A DNA stretch of 36,783 nt from Mesostigma viride (GCA_009746045.1 RPFO01002211.1:1-36783); one strand, 5' to 3'. Counted from the stretch's first letter, positions 18,691-28,870 are shown. Made by a program: numbers and translations. The notes: a model not told the origin generated them from the letters alone.

Positions 18691-20681
18691 ATATATTAAA
18701 AATATAATTACTTACAGCAGAGTGAAATCACTCAAACCAAAGCAAACGCCCAGCTATAAACCTATATACAGAGCCATGTCAAAGCTCTATACTACGATAA
18801 GACCAATGGAAACGCCTAACGGGAGGAACCTAATAGCCCTGCTGCACCGCAAAATCAGCCCGCGTACGGCGGAGCATGATGTCCGCCATGGCCCGAGTCA
18901 GCGCCACCGACAAGCGCTGACGCCAATATGACGTCCAGGTCCGCGCCGACCATGGGGCCCGCTGGCCCTCCAGGTCCAGCCGGTCCTCCCGGAGCCGGCA
19001 ACACTCCTTGAAGAAGGCGGAGGTCAGGGGCCCCATGGCCCCAAACTCCTCCAGGACAAAGGGCACCACACGATGGTGCCCGACGTCGCCGTAGGCCAGG
19101 AGCTTGGCCCGCTCCGCCCGGTCCGCCGTGTAACCTGCCGTGAGGGAGGCCCCAGCCACGTGGCTAAGAGCCAAGGGCCGCGCCACCGAAACGTCAATAA
19201 GCAGATGCCGGCCACCCCCCTCAAAGTCCAGCACCACGATGTCAGGCCGGTGGTTGGGGGAATAGAAGGCAGCGCCATCCGCATCCTCGGACCGGATGTT
19301 CGCGTGGGGGAAAACCGACCGAATCATGGCGAGCACCACCGTCAGGAGGACAGTGTGCAAATACAAATACCAATTCTGATTCTGTTGGCCCCCCATGCAG
19401 GCAAGGTAGTGAGTCCCCGTGGGATCCAGCGGCTGCCCACAGCTACCACAAGGCCGCCCGGCCGGAACAAGAGGCTGCGGGGCAAATAGCTGGTGCCGGA
19501 GCGCCACCGAGTAGTGGCTGGGAGCCAAGGCGAATGGGGGGGCCATGGGAAGAGCACGAAGGTACGCCGAGCCCACACTCCGCAAGGAAAGCGAGAACAG
19601 CCACGCACGTCCCTGGGCGTTGAGGTCCGCGAAAAGAGCAATCCAATCAGCCGTGTGCAGAATACCCGCGTAGGTTTTCTGGTGTTTATCGATGACGCGA
19701 GCAGGGAATGCGGCGGGAGATTGAACGGAGGCGACCGAGGGAGTGCCGCGAGGGAGGTGGCGCTGTACCGCCTGAGCGGCACGGACGGGAGAACAGGCCT
19801 GCTGGATCTCAGCATAGGCCTCCTGGATGGCGGTGACGAAGGGCAAAGGGCTGCTGGGGTCCAGGAGGTCAGGCGCTGCCGTTGCCAAAAGGGGCAGGAG
19901 CCGGCAGCTTTCCGCCCACGACTGAGCGACGGAGCCCAAAAAGGCTGCTGGGGCCAGCCGGGCGGCACGAGTCAGACCGCAGCCACCCATCCGTGCAGGC
20001 AGGGAGGCAATGCGAATAGCATGTGGCGGGAGGTCGGGGCCCGGGACCAGCTGCGCCAAGGCCGACTGGATGCGTTCGTCGTGGCCCTCGGCGGCCAGCC
20101 GGACCTGAGACGGAAGAGCGCCCCGGAGCCAGTGAACGACGCGAGGGTGAGCGCAAAACCACAGAAGCAGACCCTTGGTCTGCGAATCATGAAGGCGCGC
20201 AATCAAGGGCAGTACCTCAGTGCGTGCCTCGAGGGCGGCCCGCAGAGCATCGATGACAAACGCGGGGTCGCCAACCGGAACGCCGAGGACATCCAACCCA
20301 TGGAGGCGCTCGTCCCGGCCCAAGAGCTGGGGCGGAAAGCCGGAGCAATCACCTTGGGGCGAGTACACCGCGCACTTGGCAAGGGTCAACTGGAGGTTGA
20401 TGTCGGCCACCGCGGTCTGCAGTGCCAGCAGAGCCGCGGTGGTGTCCGGCACAGGGCCCAGCAGGTAGATATCATCCAAGTAGGCCTGAATAGCGACCGC
20501 CGGGTGGGCAGCATGGACCGCTTGGAGGCAACCCTGGAGGGGGGCGGCAAAGTACAGGGGTCCCAGGGGGTCCCCTTGCTGGGTGCCCGACCGCGACAGC
20601 AGGCCGCCGCGAGTGCCGTCCTCCATGATGTGAACCAGTTGGCCGGGCTGGCCGTAGCACACGGCTGTCCAAGCGTACAAG
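18688..20681 (-). mobile_element. 5'-truncated LINE-A copy, about 2 kb, uninterrupted
   Basis: On the minus strand it begins at CTTGTACGCTTGGACAG (matching about 11033 of full LINE-A) and continues without a frame break to the stop at 18830 and the standard 3' end. Upstream is ATCTACCATTAC and then the right-hand part of the LINE-B target duplication (CATATAT). It is nearly identical to the plus-strand element. Confidence 0.92.
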
Positions 20682-20707
20682 GTAATGGTAGATATATATG
20701 CAAACAT
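18830..20707 (-). CDS. Truncated LINE-A RT/RLE reading frame with borrowed start codon
   Basis: A 625-codon frame. Its first nine residues (MFAYISTIT) come from the target flank and junction. LINE-A protein starts at LYAWTAVCYG. It keeps GTQQGDPLGP, YLDD, the CCHC knuckle and the PD...D endonuclease residues. It lacks everything before RT motif B, including the motif A aspartate, so it cannot be a working polymerase. The RLE half could in principle fold alone. Whether it is expressed is unknown. Confidence 0.7.
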   Translation of the reverse strand: MFAYISTITLYAWTAVCYGQPGQLVHIMEDGTRGGLLSRSGTQQGDPLGPLYFAAPLQGCLQAVHAAHPAVAIQAYLDDIYLLGPVPDTTAALLALQTAVADINLQLTLAKCAVYSPQGDCSGFPPQLLGRDERLHGLDVLGVPVGDPAFVIDALRAALEARTEVLPLIARLHDSQTKGLLLWFCAHPRVVHWLRGALPSQVRLAAEGHDERIQSALAQLVPGPDLPPHAIRIASLPARMGGCGLTRAARLAPAAFLGSVAQSWAESCRLLPLLATAAPDLLDPSSPLPFVTAIQEAYAEIQQACSPVRAAQAVQRHLPRGTPSVASVQSPAAFPARVIDKHQKTYAGILHTADWIALFADLNAQGRAWLFSLSLRSVGSAYLRALPMAPPFALAPSHYSVALRHQLFAPQPLVPAGRPCGSCGQPLDPTGTHYLACMGGQQNQNWYLYLHTVLLTVVLAMIRSVFPHANIRSEDADGAAFYSPNHRPDIVVLDFEGGGRHLLIDVSVARPLALSHVAGASLTAGYTADRAERAKLLAYGDVGHHRVVPFVLEEFGAMGPLTSAFFKECCRLREDRLDLEGQRAPWSARTWTSYWRQRLSVALTRAMADIMLRRTRADFAVQQGY

Positions 20708-20709
20708 TA
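20694..20709. repeat. LINE-B target-site duplication, 3'-side copy
   Basis: ATATATGCAAACATTA, identical to 26034-26049. It lies immediately beyond the LINE-B 3' end and overlaps the TATAT(CTACC) stretch used by the neighbouring LINE-A copy. Confidence 0.85.
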
Positions 20710-20940
20710 GATATATAAGGTAGATATATATTCATTGAGAATGATAGATTACGGAGGTGAGATAGGCATGCAACATAAGGAAAAAACCGATGACTGGGAG
20801 AATAACCCTGAAGAAATTAATAGTAATCTGACACAGACATCCAAGGATCACGCCAGCGGCACAAGGTACAACTAACTATACATCACAAAACTACACGCAG
20901 CAACAGCGCTGCCGGCCCACCATGCAGGCCTGGAAGGAAT

Positions 20941-22220
20941 CTAGACCGCGTGGGTCGCGACAAAGTCGGCCCGGGTGCGGCGGAATAACACATCAGCCAC
21001 GGTGCGAGTGAGGGCGAGTGACAGACGCTGCCGCCAATACGAGGACCACGTGCGGGCCGACCACGGGGCGGTCTGACCCTCGAGGTCGAGGCGGTCTTCA
21101 CGGCGCTGGCAGCACTCGTGGAAAAACTCCGCTGTCTTGGGGCCCATGGCCCCGAACTCCTCAAGGACAAAGGGGATGACCCGGTGGGGCCCCACATTGC
21201 CGTAGGAGGCAAACTTGTCGCGCTCAGCCACAGCGGCAGCAGCGCCGGCATCCACAGCCGCCCGGAGGATGTGGCGACCGGAAAGCGGCCGAGCCACGGA
21301 GACATCGATGAGCAGGTGGCAACCCTGCCCGTCGTAGTCAAGCACGGTAATGTCGGGGCGGTGGTTGGGTGAGTAGAGGGCGGCCCCATCCGCGTCCTCG
21401 CACTTAATGGTGGAGTGGGGAAAGACCGACCGAACCATGGCACACACCACCCGGAGGAGAGCGGTATGGAGATAGAGGAACCAGTTCTGGTTCTGCTGGC
21501 CACCCATGCACGCGATGTAGTGCGTCCCAGTAGTATCCAGAGCAAGCCCGCAGCTGCCGCAGGACGCACCCGCCGTGATGAGAGGTTGCGGGGCAAAGAG
21601 CTGGTGGCGGAGAGCGATGGCGTAAAGGGCCGGAACCAGTGTGAACAAAGGGCTCATGGGGAGGGCGCGCAGGAATGCGGACCCCACGCTCCCCTCAAGG
21701 GAAACGGAGTGAAGCCAAGCCTTCCCCTGATCGTTCAAGCTCGCATGCAGACCCATCCAGTCGGCACAGTGTAGTATACCCGCGTAGGTCTTTTGTTGTT
21801 TTTCATGAACGCAGGCAGGGAAGACACTAGGACTGACGACAGTGGACACGCCGGGCGTGCCCCGGGGCAGGCGACGGTGGACGGCCTGAGCGGGGCGGAC
21901 GAGGTCGCAAGCCTGCTGGATCCCGAGGTAAGAATCCTGCACAGCCTGCACAAAGGGGAAGGGGGATGGGGTGACCAAGTCGGGAATGGCGCTGACGGCG
22001 CTGGGGACCAACCGGCGGATCTCCGCCCAGGCCTGAGCAACAGAGCCAAGGAAGGCGGCGGGGGCGAGGCGGGCGGCGCGGGTGAGCCCACACCCGCCCA
22101 TGCGGCAGGGGAGGGTGGCCAAGCGCATGGAGTGAGCTGGCAGGCTAGGGCCGGGGAGGAGCACCTGCAAGGCGGCCTGAATGCGCTCGTCATGGCCTTC
22201 CGCGGCAAGCCGCACCAAGT
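20941..22220 (-). CDS. LINE-B protein, C-terminal segment: thumb, CCHC knuckle, RLE
   Basis: Follows the RT segment after a frame change at G6 (22221-22226). This frame is open from 22314. Counting from there, HLVRLAAEGHDERIQ (from 32) restores the LINE-A match. The CCHC knuckle is C252-x2-C255-x9-H265-x3-C269. RLE residues are HRPD (P320, D321) and D337 in IDVSVARPL. The stop is at 20941-20943. The LINE-A-like C-terminus APWSARTW.SYWRQRLS.ALTR is conserved. It should nick the genomic target for primed reverse transcription. Confidence 0.9.
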
Positions 22221-22226
22221 GGGGGG

Positions 22227-24890
22227 AGCGCCACGGAGCCAGTGAACCACCCGCGGGTGGGCGCAAAACCACAGGAGGAGCCCTTTGGTCTGGGGGTCCT
22301 TGAGGCGCGCCCAAGTCTCAAGGACATGGGTGCGCTGTTCCACGGTGGCCCGGAGCTCCTCTTCGACGTAGTCAGGGTCACCCACAGGGACGCCCAGGCA
22401 CGAGAAACCACGCGCCCGCGCCAATGCCCCCGGGATAGCCGCGGGGAAGCCAGAGCAGTCCCCCTGGGGCGAAAAGACTGCACACTTGGGGAGGGTGAGC
22501 CGAAGGTTGATGGCCGCCATGGCCACTTCAAGGGCAGCCAGGGCGGCAACCACAGCGTCGGCCGGGCCAAGGGCATGGATATCGTCCATATAGGCGAGGA
22601 GCACGACATCCGGGTGCGCAGCGTGGACACCTTGGAGAGCCTTGTGCAGCGGGGCAGACAGGTAAAAGGGGCCGAGGGGGTCACCTTGCTGGGTTCCCGT
22701 GCGGGAAGCGATGTCGGCGAACGTCCCATCCTCCATGAGGAAGGAGAGTTGAGTGGGTTCGCCGTAGCAGGCTGCTGTCCACGCAAGAAGGTCAGGGAAC
22801 GCCTCGCCGACGGCCTCAAAGATGCTAGCCTTGGTGACAGCATTGAACGCATTGTGGCAATCCACCTTCAGCGCCACATGGGTCGGATGCGTCTCGAGGT
22901 AGGCCTGAACTGTGTGCACGATGATGTCGCTGCCCCCTTTGGTGGCGACGCCAAGCTGGGCCGCGACGGACTCCTCAGTATCACTCCGGTTGGGGCAGAA
23001 GTAGGCGCGAAACTCGGGGGCCTTTTGGCGACAAATGACCTTACTCACCAGCTTGCGTAGGACCTCGCCGCAAGCAATGGGACGAACGCGGCCAGCAGGC
23101 GGGGGGACGTCGTCTTTCAGGAGGGCAATGAGGCGTGCCCCAGCCAGCCAAGGGCGCGCCGCGGGGGCCAGGGACCCCGCGGCCAAGTCGGCGGCAGCCT
23201 CAAAGAGTGCGGTCGCCCCGCCATGGCCCGCCATCACGGAGAGGTGCTCGTAGCGCCAGCCTGAGGGGCCGGTGGAGGAGGCGTTCGGCAGATCCTTCAG
23301 CACAGCCGTGAAGATGTCCAGGTCCAGGACAATAGGCGGGGGCGGGGGGGTGGCCGGGGCGGGCACCGCAAAGGCCGGTTCGTCGGGGTGAAGGTCGCGC
23401 AAAGCCTGCAGGGTCGGGGGAGTGGAGGGAGCCAACGCGGTCAGTTCAAGCTTTTGCATGGCCCGGCTCAATTCACCTACCTTCACCAACCGCATGACGT
23501 CAGCTTCCACCCGGGCAAAGGAGGCGGCCCCCGACACCCGGGTGGAGGCCGGAGGCTGCAGCGCCCACAGCCCTTCCCAATCCCCGAGGAGGAACCGCCG
23601 GCAGCGAGCGATGACCGCACCCTGTACGCCACGCACGCCCCGCTCCAACGGCGCTAAGAGGAGCCGGGGGGTGACGAGAAACAGCTTGTGGCCGAGTTCG
23701 TCGAGAGGGTGACTATGCATCCGGGCCAGGGAAAGCAGGGCGCAGCGCGTAAACAAGCTCCGGGCGCGGTGAGGGACGTCCGGGAGCGTCATGCAAGGGT
23801 TGCGCGCACAGGCGGCAAAAGGGAGCGTGGCCAGGAATGCCCAGCCTGCCGAGAGGTCCCCCGGATCGCTCGTACCCTGCGATGCCGGTGGAGGGGCAGG
23901 GGCCGACCGAGGGGCCGCCCCGGACCGGGAGGCCGGTGCGGCCGCCGGGCCGCCGGGCAGGCCGTTCTGGGGGGTTTGGCGGCGGCACTGCCGCTCATGC
24001 TGGTACCGCCCGTGGATCGAAAAAATCCGCTGGCAATGGGCTGCCGGGCAGCGGTAGCAGTCCATGGCGCGCATGGCGGCCTCCGTGATGTGGGGGTGGG
24101 AAGCCCGAATGTGCACCAGCAACGAATTCCGGTTGGGCAGGCGCGCGCCACACGGGTCACCAAGGGGACCATCGACTTGGCAATAATGGAAGCCATCTGA
24201 GGGGGTGCGCCCACCCGGTTGGGCCGGCCCGGGTCGAGAGGGGGAGGGGTCGGGAGCACCCTCAGCCAGAGGAACTACAGCTGCAGCGGAACCCAGGGCG
24301 GGGCCGGCCGCCGGGCGGTCAGCAGGGCTCGTGGCAGCCGAGGACAAGACCGGCGCGGGGACGGCCCCCACGGCCGGGAGGGGGGCGCTGGAGGAGGCAG
24401 CCAAGCCGGCGCGCGACCCACGACCACGCACAGGGGAGGCAGGTGTCGGGGCAGGCGCGTGGGACTGGCGGCGCACGGACACGGGCGAGGGCCCCAGCGG
24501 GAGAACGCCAGGAGGCAAGGGGGAAAGGACCGCGGCCCGGCAAAGGGGGCAGGTGGCGGAGGTCGTGTGCAAGCTCGTGGCGATGCAAGCTTGATGGAAG
24601 ACGTGGCCGCAAGCAGGGAGGCGGCAGAGACCGTCACCAGGGCGAGGCAGGTCCAAGCAGATGGGGCAGGAGGGGCCGCTGGCAGTGACATCCACCAAGT
24701 GGGCCGGCCCGTAGTGGGCGGGCGCCGCGTCCCACCCCAGCTCCCAGCTCGGCAGTCGGGCGATCTCATCGGCGGAGAGAAGACGGCGGCGCGGACCAGC
24801 AGGGTGCCAGACATGGGGGATGCCCGCAAGCTCGAGCACATCGTGCAAGATGGCGGGCACGGCCGCACCCGCGCTCAGCTCAAGAACACG
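22227..24890 (-). CDS. LINE-B protein, central segment: RING, zinc fingers, reverse transcriptase
   Basis: Residues are counted from 24860. ILHDVLELAGIPHVWHP (4-20) continues the ubiquitin-like-looking segment. The RING-H2 finger is C65-C107. Fingers are C227/C237/H250/H255 and C268/C271/H283/H288/C292. Pre-RT motifs are VTPRLLLAPLERGVRG and STGPSGWRYEHL (529-540). RT: VRPIACGEVLRKL (592-604), catalytic D667 in KVDCHNAF, GTQQGDPLGP (722-731), YMDD (757-760). All expected catalytic residues are present. The frame continues past the G6 run for about 160 codons as a non-homologous tail to 21735, which marks the break. The RING suggests interaction with host ubiquitin machinery; this is inference. 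Confidence 0.92.
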
Positions 24891-24899
24891 CCCCCCCCC

Positions 24900-26035
24900 G
24901 CATCGTACAGAACCAGGTCGCCGGCGTGCACGGTGACAGGAGCCCCGAAGTCAACGCGCAGGCGGGCGGCTTGCGCTGGGGTGACCGCCGTAGTCAAGCG
25001 CCCGTGGGCCTGCGCAACAAGGCCGGCCGAGCCGGGCCCGGCAGAGGCAAGAAACGTGTGCAGCTGAGGGCGATCGAGCAAGGCGTGGTCGGTGGCCCCC
25101 CCAGCGAGATATGTCGCACGGGCGGCCTGCTGGGCCTGCACGGCAAGCCCTGTAGCAAAGAGCACCACCGCCTGCGCCACTTGAGCGTCCAGATTCAGGA
25201 GCCATTCTTGGCGCACCGCGGGCAGGTGCCAAGGCAGGCGGCCGCCGGCATGGTAGTCCTCGAGGACAAACCCCCAAAGCGTGGAGGCAAGGACAGGGGG
25301 GGAGGCTGCCTGCAGCATGTGCCGGACACGAACCACAAGGGCACTAAATTCAGGGGGCCGTGGGAGCGTAGGAAACGCCGCGTGCAAGCCGACAGCGTCC
25401 AACAGCAAGGGGCAATACAGCCAAGAGAACGTGGCGTGCCGGAGCGCGCTGACGCCCGCAATGTTGGTGGGGGGCCAAACGGAGAAGTCGTGGGACCCAA
25501 GCGCGGCCGACCAGGGGCCCACCACAGGAGTCGCCGCAGGGTGTCCCACAGCCTCAGGGAGGAGAGCCGCCAGGGACCCCTCAAGCACAGGAGGACGCAG
25601 GTCAGTGGCCACCGCCGTGCTGGCCGGAGGTGGATCCCCAGAGCTAGGCGGGGCAGGGCCAGGGGACCCCGCGGAGGGGCCGGACGTGACGGCGCGGGGA
25701 GAGCGGGAGCACGGTGTGGAACCCTCCACGAGGGCCGCAAGGCCCAGGAGAGGGTCCAGCGAGGGGCTGCGGGAGGGGGCGCGGGCCGAATGGGATCCCG
25801 GGGTCGACACGGCCGCGCGTCGGGAGCCTAGGGACGGCCGAGGCGGGGCCACGCAATGAGGGCACGCCCAAGGACCCGGGGGAGGCAGCCGGAAGAGGGG
25901 CGGGACCAAGCAGCGCGTGTGCCAGCCGCATTGGCACGAATCACACACAAGGAGACGGGGGGCATCCTCACCACTGTGGCAGACCTCGCACACAAGCGAG
26001 AGTGGCACAGGGGCGCCACGACCGCCGTCGTCCAT
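24900..26035 (-). CDS. LINE-B protein, N-terminal segment: PHD and conserved unknown region
   Basis: The start is chosen at the ATG at 26035 (MDDGG), matching LINE-A's MDD. An in-frame ATG at 26047 (MFAYMDD) comes from the target duplication. The PHD finger CEVC...CDSC.CGWH..C...CPHC spans about 25980-25850 and has all ligands. A Pro/Ser-rich linker leads to the conserved AVGHPAATPV...ATFSWLYCPLLLDAVGL...LPRPPEF block (near 25550-25360) and STLWGFVLEDYHAGGRLPWHLPA. It ends at VTVHAGDLVLYDAGGG. There the C9 run (24891-24899) breaks the frame, and the next segment resumes the LINE-A match. Confidence 0.88.
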
Positions 26036-26049
26036 ATATGCAAACATTA
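26034..26049. repeat. LINE-B target-site duplication, 5'-side copy
   Basis: ATATATGCAAACATTA directly adjoining the LINE-B start codon, identical to 20694-20709. Read on the minus strand it is TAATGTTTGCATATAT and contains an ATG in frame with LINE-B. Confidence 0.85.
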
Positions 26050-27551
26050 AAATTTGACCCTGGCATTCGTGTCCATGACAGATAACACACTTTTTTAGTT
26101 TCTATCATAAACCTGGGGTCAAATAATTACATTTAGTGCATGAATGGGCCCTGCCACCTGCCAGATCGACCTCAAAGCGCGAATTTGGCCAAAATGTGGG
26201 TTTTAGGACCATTAGGACCAATTATTGTCAACGCATGACCATGCTATCCACACGGTCCCTTGAGCATCTTACAAGCGCTAGGGGACCCTACGAGGCCTTG
26301 GGATGGCGGGGCAGCGTATAACAAGGCCATACCCTGCTGTGGCTGCCTCTATATATACGCGTGATTAACGGTGTCACAGATGGTGCAGGTAATGCAATAT
26401 AGGGTTGCATCAGTGGTTGCTGAGGTTGCCCGGCTTGAACATGGCCCACCCCTTGCGGTAAACTTTCTCTAAGCATATGCCAAACCTTCTTTGACATCAC
26501 GGACATGCTGGCCACCACCCAGCGATGAAAAAACATTGCATTTGCATTGCAACTAACACATGAATGCAGCCAAATCAAGTTACAAAACAACGTTGTGCTA
26601 ACATGCAACGCTTTGTGAGCGAATTCAGGGTGCATGTAACACGTAAACCATACTGTATATACTGTCTGAGAACACCCTGAACGACTGCAGGCCATAGGAC
26701 CATGGTTTATAACTAACACATGAGTAAAACTGCTCTTACGCATGTGTGTTTTAGCTGCAGCGGACGACGAAGATAGAGACGTAAAAAATTGTATGACGTA
26801 AACCAACTATGTGTGACAGTTATGTGCACAGAGAGCGTCCCCTCTTTTTAGGCATAGCTGGCTGACTCAAAACACCACGACAGCGTTGCCAGTTACACTC
26901 ATGATCTAGGACAACCCGGCACTTACCTGCTACTTACGTCGCCTCATTCCAGATGGTTGCAAAAAAGTCGCTGAAATCCGCAGCGAGGTCAGCTTTCCGA
27001 GAGCTGAGCGCACCAAAGCTGGCCAACCGGTTCGACAATGATATAAACCACGCTTGTGCTGCGTTCTAGGTCCAAGAAATACCGAAAGTGAAGACCTATA
27101 AGGTGCGCTCGCTGCCCAGCCTGAACGTCCCTAAAACATGGTCGACAATGGAAATCGGGCAAGAATATCACGGCCCAGGCGCTCCCATGTCAAATACTCC
27201 GTTTATAAACTCCAGACTATAATCAAAATCGTCCACAAAAATTTCCTGGCTTGATTCGCACCACCATTGCTAATACACTAACATGTTTGTGCCAAAATCG
27301 ACCCTCCGCGAGCAGGCGATCTGCGACCCATTTGTGTTGTGCCGCTGTGATACAGCGCTACACATAAAAACTTGCGCAGAGAATATACACAGCCTTTAAG
27401 CATAACTAACAACCTTTCGTTTTTGCTACTGGGCGCCCGAAATGATAAACGCACGTGAAAACGCCGGCCACGATTGTCAGGTCGCCATATCCACCTCACT
27501 TCATTCCCGCACCCACTTTTTCGCTCCAAAATCGGTTATATTTTTGGTCGA
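26050..27551. other. AT-richer DNA without recognised genes
   Basis: The largest open stretch is a minus-strand 172-codon frame at 26288-26806, with no recognisable domain and Cys/His/Met-rich random-looking composition. No transposon ends, RNA genes or tandem repeats were recognised. This is probably original flank of LINE-B. Confidence 0.5.
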
Positions 27552-27694
27552 GGTACCTACTTTCCCGCCATTATACCCGGTACCCGGGTACGGAATCCGG
27601 GTATACCATGTGCCGGTACCACGGGTCGGGTACATCATGCCGGGTACGGTCCACATGGGGTACGGTCCATATAGTGACCCCCCCCCCCGGTACC
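27552..27694. repeat. Cluster of GGTACC / CGGGTAC motifs
   Basis: About ten short GGTAC-type motifs in about 140 bp, including GGTACC at 27552, 27579 and 27689, with repeated CGGGTAC(GG) and GGTACGGTCC phrases and a C-run at about 27679-27688. It is not a strict tandem repeat. GGTACC also occurs once in every satellite unit. No function assigned. Confidence 0.45.
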
Positions 27695-28047
27695 TCGGTT
27701 ATAGTGACCACTAGGACGATTTAGGACAAAGTCCTAAATTTAGGACCGTGGGATGATTAACACCATGGCCACCTCGTGGCTCGATCGTGGCAGCCTTGTA
27801 AAAGTGTATGGGCCGGTACTACTTTGCGTCAGCCTACCTATGAAGTGCCTATAAGCTATGCATCAGCCTTCCTATGAAGTGAGCCTACCTATGGTATTGC
27901 ATGGTTACATATTGCACCCACAGTGTTGTGCCCTGGCACCATGCTGTGGAGAGAGCGCTCTGTGGCCTGCCCAGTGCCCACTTGCGGCAGTGAGAGAAAT
28001 TAAGCTAGGCCGCCCTCCCCCCTTCTCGTTGTGTATATATTCATCTA
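27695..28047. other. Unassigned DNA before the LINE relics
   Basis: Holds the second GTCCTAAATTTAGGAC palindrome and two imperfect copies of a CAGCCTACCTATGAAGTG-type repeat near 27830-27890. It ends GTGTATATATTCATCTA at the junction with the LINE-A relic. No gene seen. Confidence 0.45.
27731..27746. repeat. 16-bp palindrome GTCCTAAATTTAGGAC, copy 2
   Basis: Identical to 15391-15406. The surrounding sequences differ beyond a 20-bp shared block. Could be a footprint or end of a small dispersed element. Confidence 0.7.
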
Positions 28048-28421
28048 GATGGCGCTGCCTTCTATTCCCCCAACCACCGGCCTGACATCGTGGTGCTGGA
28101 CTTTGAGGGGGGTGGCCGGCATCTGCTTATTGACGTTTCGGTGGCGCGGCCCTTGGCTCTTAGCCACGTGGCTGGGGCGTCCCTCACGGCAGGTTACACG
28201 GCGGACCGGGCGGAGGCGCCAAGCTCCTGGCCTACGGCGACGTCGGGCACCATCGTGTGGTGCCCTTTGTCCTGGAGGAGTTTAATTGGAGCCATGGGGC
28301 CCCTGACCTCCGCCTTAACTTCAAGAAGCGCTTGTTGCCGGCTCCGGGAGGACCGGCTGGACCTGGAGGGCCAGCGGGCCCCATGGTCGGCGCGGACCTG
28401 GACGTCATATTGGCGTCAGCG
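28048..28421 (+). pseudogene. Decayed LINE-A RLE fragment
   Basis: Matches full LINE-A from GATGGCGCTGCC (about 12438) to GCGTCAGCG (about 12800). It keeps HRPD and IDVSVARP but carries several indels (near 28213, 28282, 28315 and 28328). Both ends are truncated: the left abuts TATATATTCATCTA and the right abuts LINE-C sequence directly. It is older than the minus-strand copies, judging by indels. Confidence 0.88.
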
Positions 28422-28870
28422 GAAGACCGCTGTCCGGGTCATGCTGTACAAGGGCAAGGGGTCCGCCGCGGATACCGGCAACTACCGCGGCGTATGCCTC
28501 CAAGCTGCGTGCTGAAAGTCTTCATGCGTCTCCTGCTGAACCGCATGCGCGCCAGCCTCGATCCCCACCTAGGTGAGTCCCAGATGGGCTTCCGTGTTGG
28601 TCGCAATTGTGTTATGGTCACTATTACCGCGCGCCGCCTGATCGAGGAAGTGGGCCGCCTGGCCCCCGGCCTCTTGCCATTGCTATTGATCTTCGTGGAT
28701 TACACCAAGGCATTCGATACGGTTATATGGGACGCCCTGTGGGTGGTCCTTCACCTGTTCCGTGTCCCATCGTACATCGTTGAGATCATCCGCCAGTTCT
28801 ATGAAGGGTCCCAAGCCCAGGTCCGTACCGCCGACGGCGTCACTCCGGCGTTTCCCCTGCACACCGGGGT
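28422..28870 (+). pseudogene. LINE-C reverse transcriptase, 5' part (split by the LTR element)
   Basis: Encodes VMLYKGKGSA.DTGNYRG, then after a frame change near 28500-28515 KVFMRLLLNRMR, QMGFRVGRNC, and catalytic-region FVDYTKAFDTV, followed by FYEGSQAQVRTADGVTPAF. These are RT motifs 1-4 of APE-type LINEs (the L1/RTE/jockey side); no RLE features are seen. The frame is cut at LHTGV by the copia-like insertion. Across the insertion, removing one GGGGT copy, the next residues read WQGCVLSP in frame. The upstream half of the element is missing; LINE-A relic sequence lies directly to the left. Confidence 0.88.
28866..28870. repeat. LTR-element target-site duplication, left copy (GGGGT)
   Basis: GGGGT is repeated at 35811-35815. 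Joining the two sides at it gives a continuous LINE-C frame, which supports it being a true 5-bp duplication. Confidence 0.88.

Larger units (their letters stand above)
20710..26033 (-). mobile_element. LINE-B: near full-length relative of LINE-A
   Basis: Same domain order as LINE-A at clearly diverged sequence: PHD, unknown region, RING-H2, zinc fingers, RT (YMDD), CCHC, RLE. It is bounded by identical 16-bp duplications (20694-20709, 26034-26049). Its 5' end sits at the start codon region, so the 5' UTR is absent or tiny. The 3' UTR (20940-20710) is AT-richer and ends AATGAATATATATCTACCTTATATATC. Only two frame breaks are needed, both in homopolymers (C9 at 24891-24899, G6 at 22221-22226). 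It is the best reference for reading LINE-A. Confidence 0.92.

Noticed and set aside
26288-26806. 172-codon minus-strand open frame as a host gene
   Set aside because: No recognisable domain, random-looking composition, no neighbouring coding signal; not enough to call a gene.
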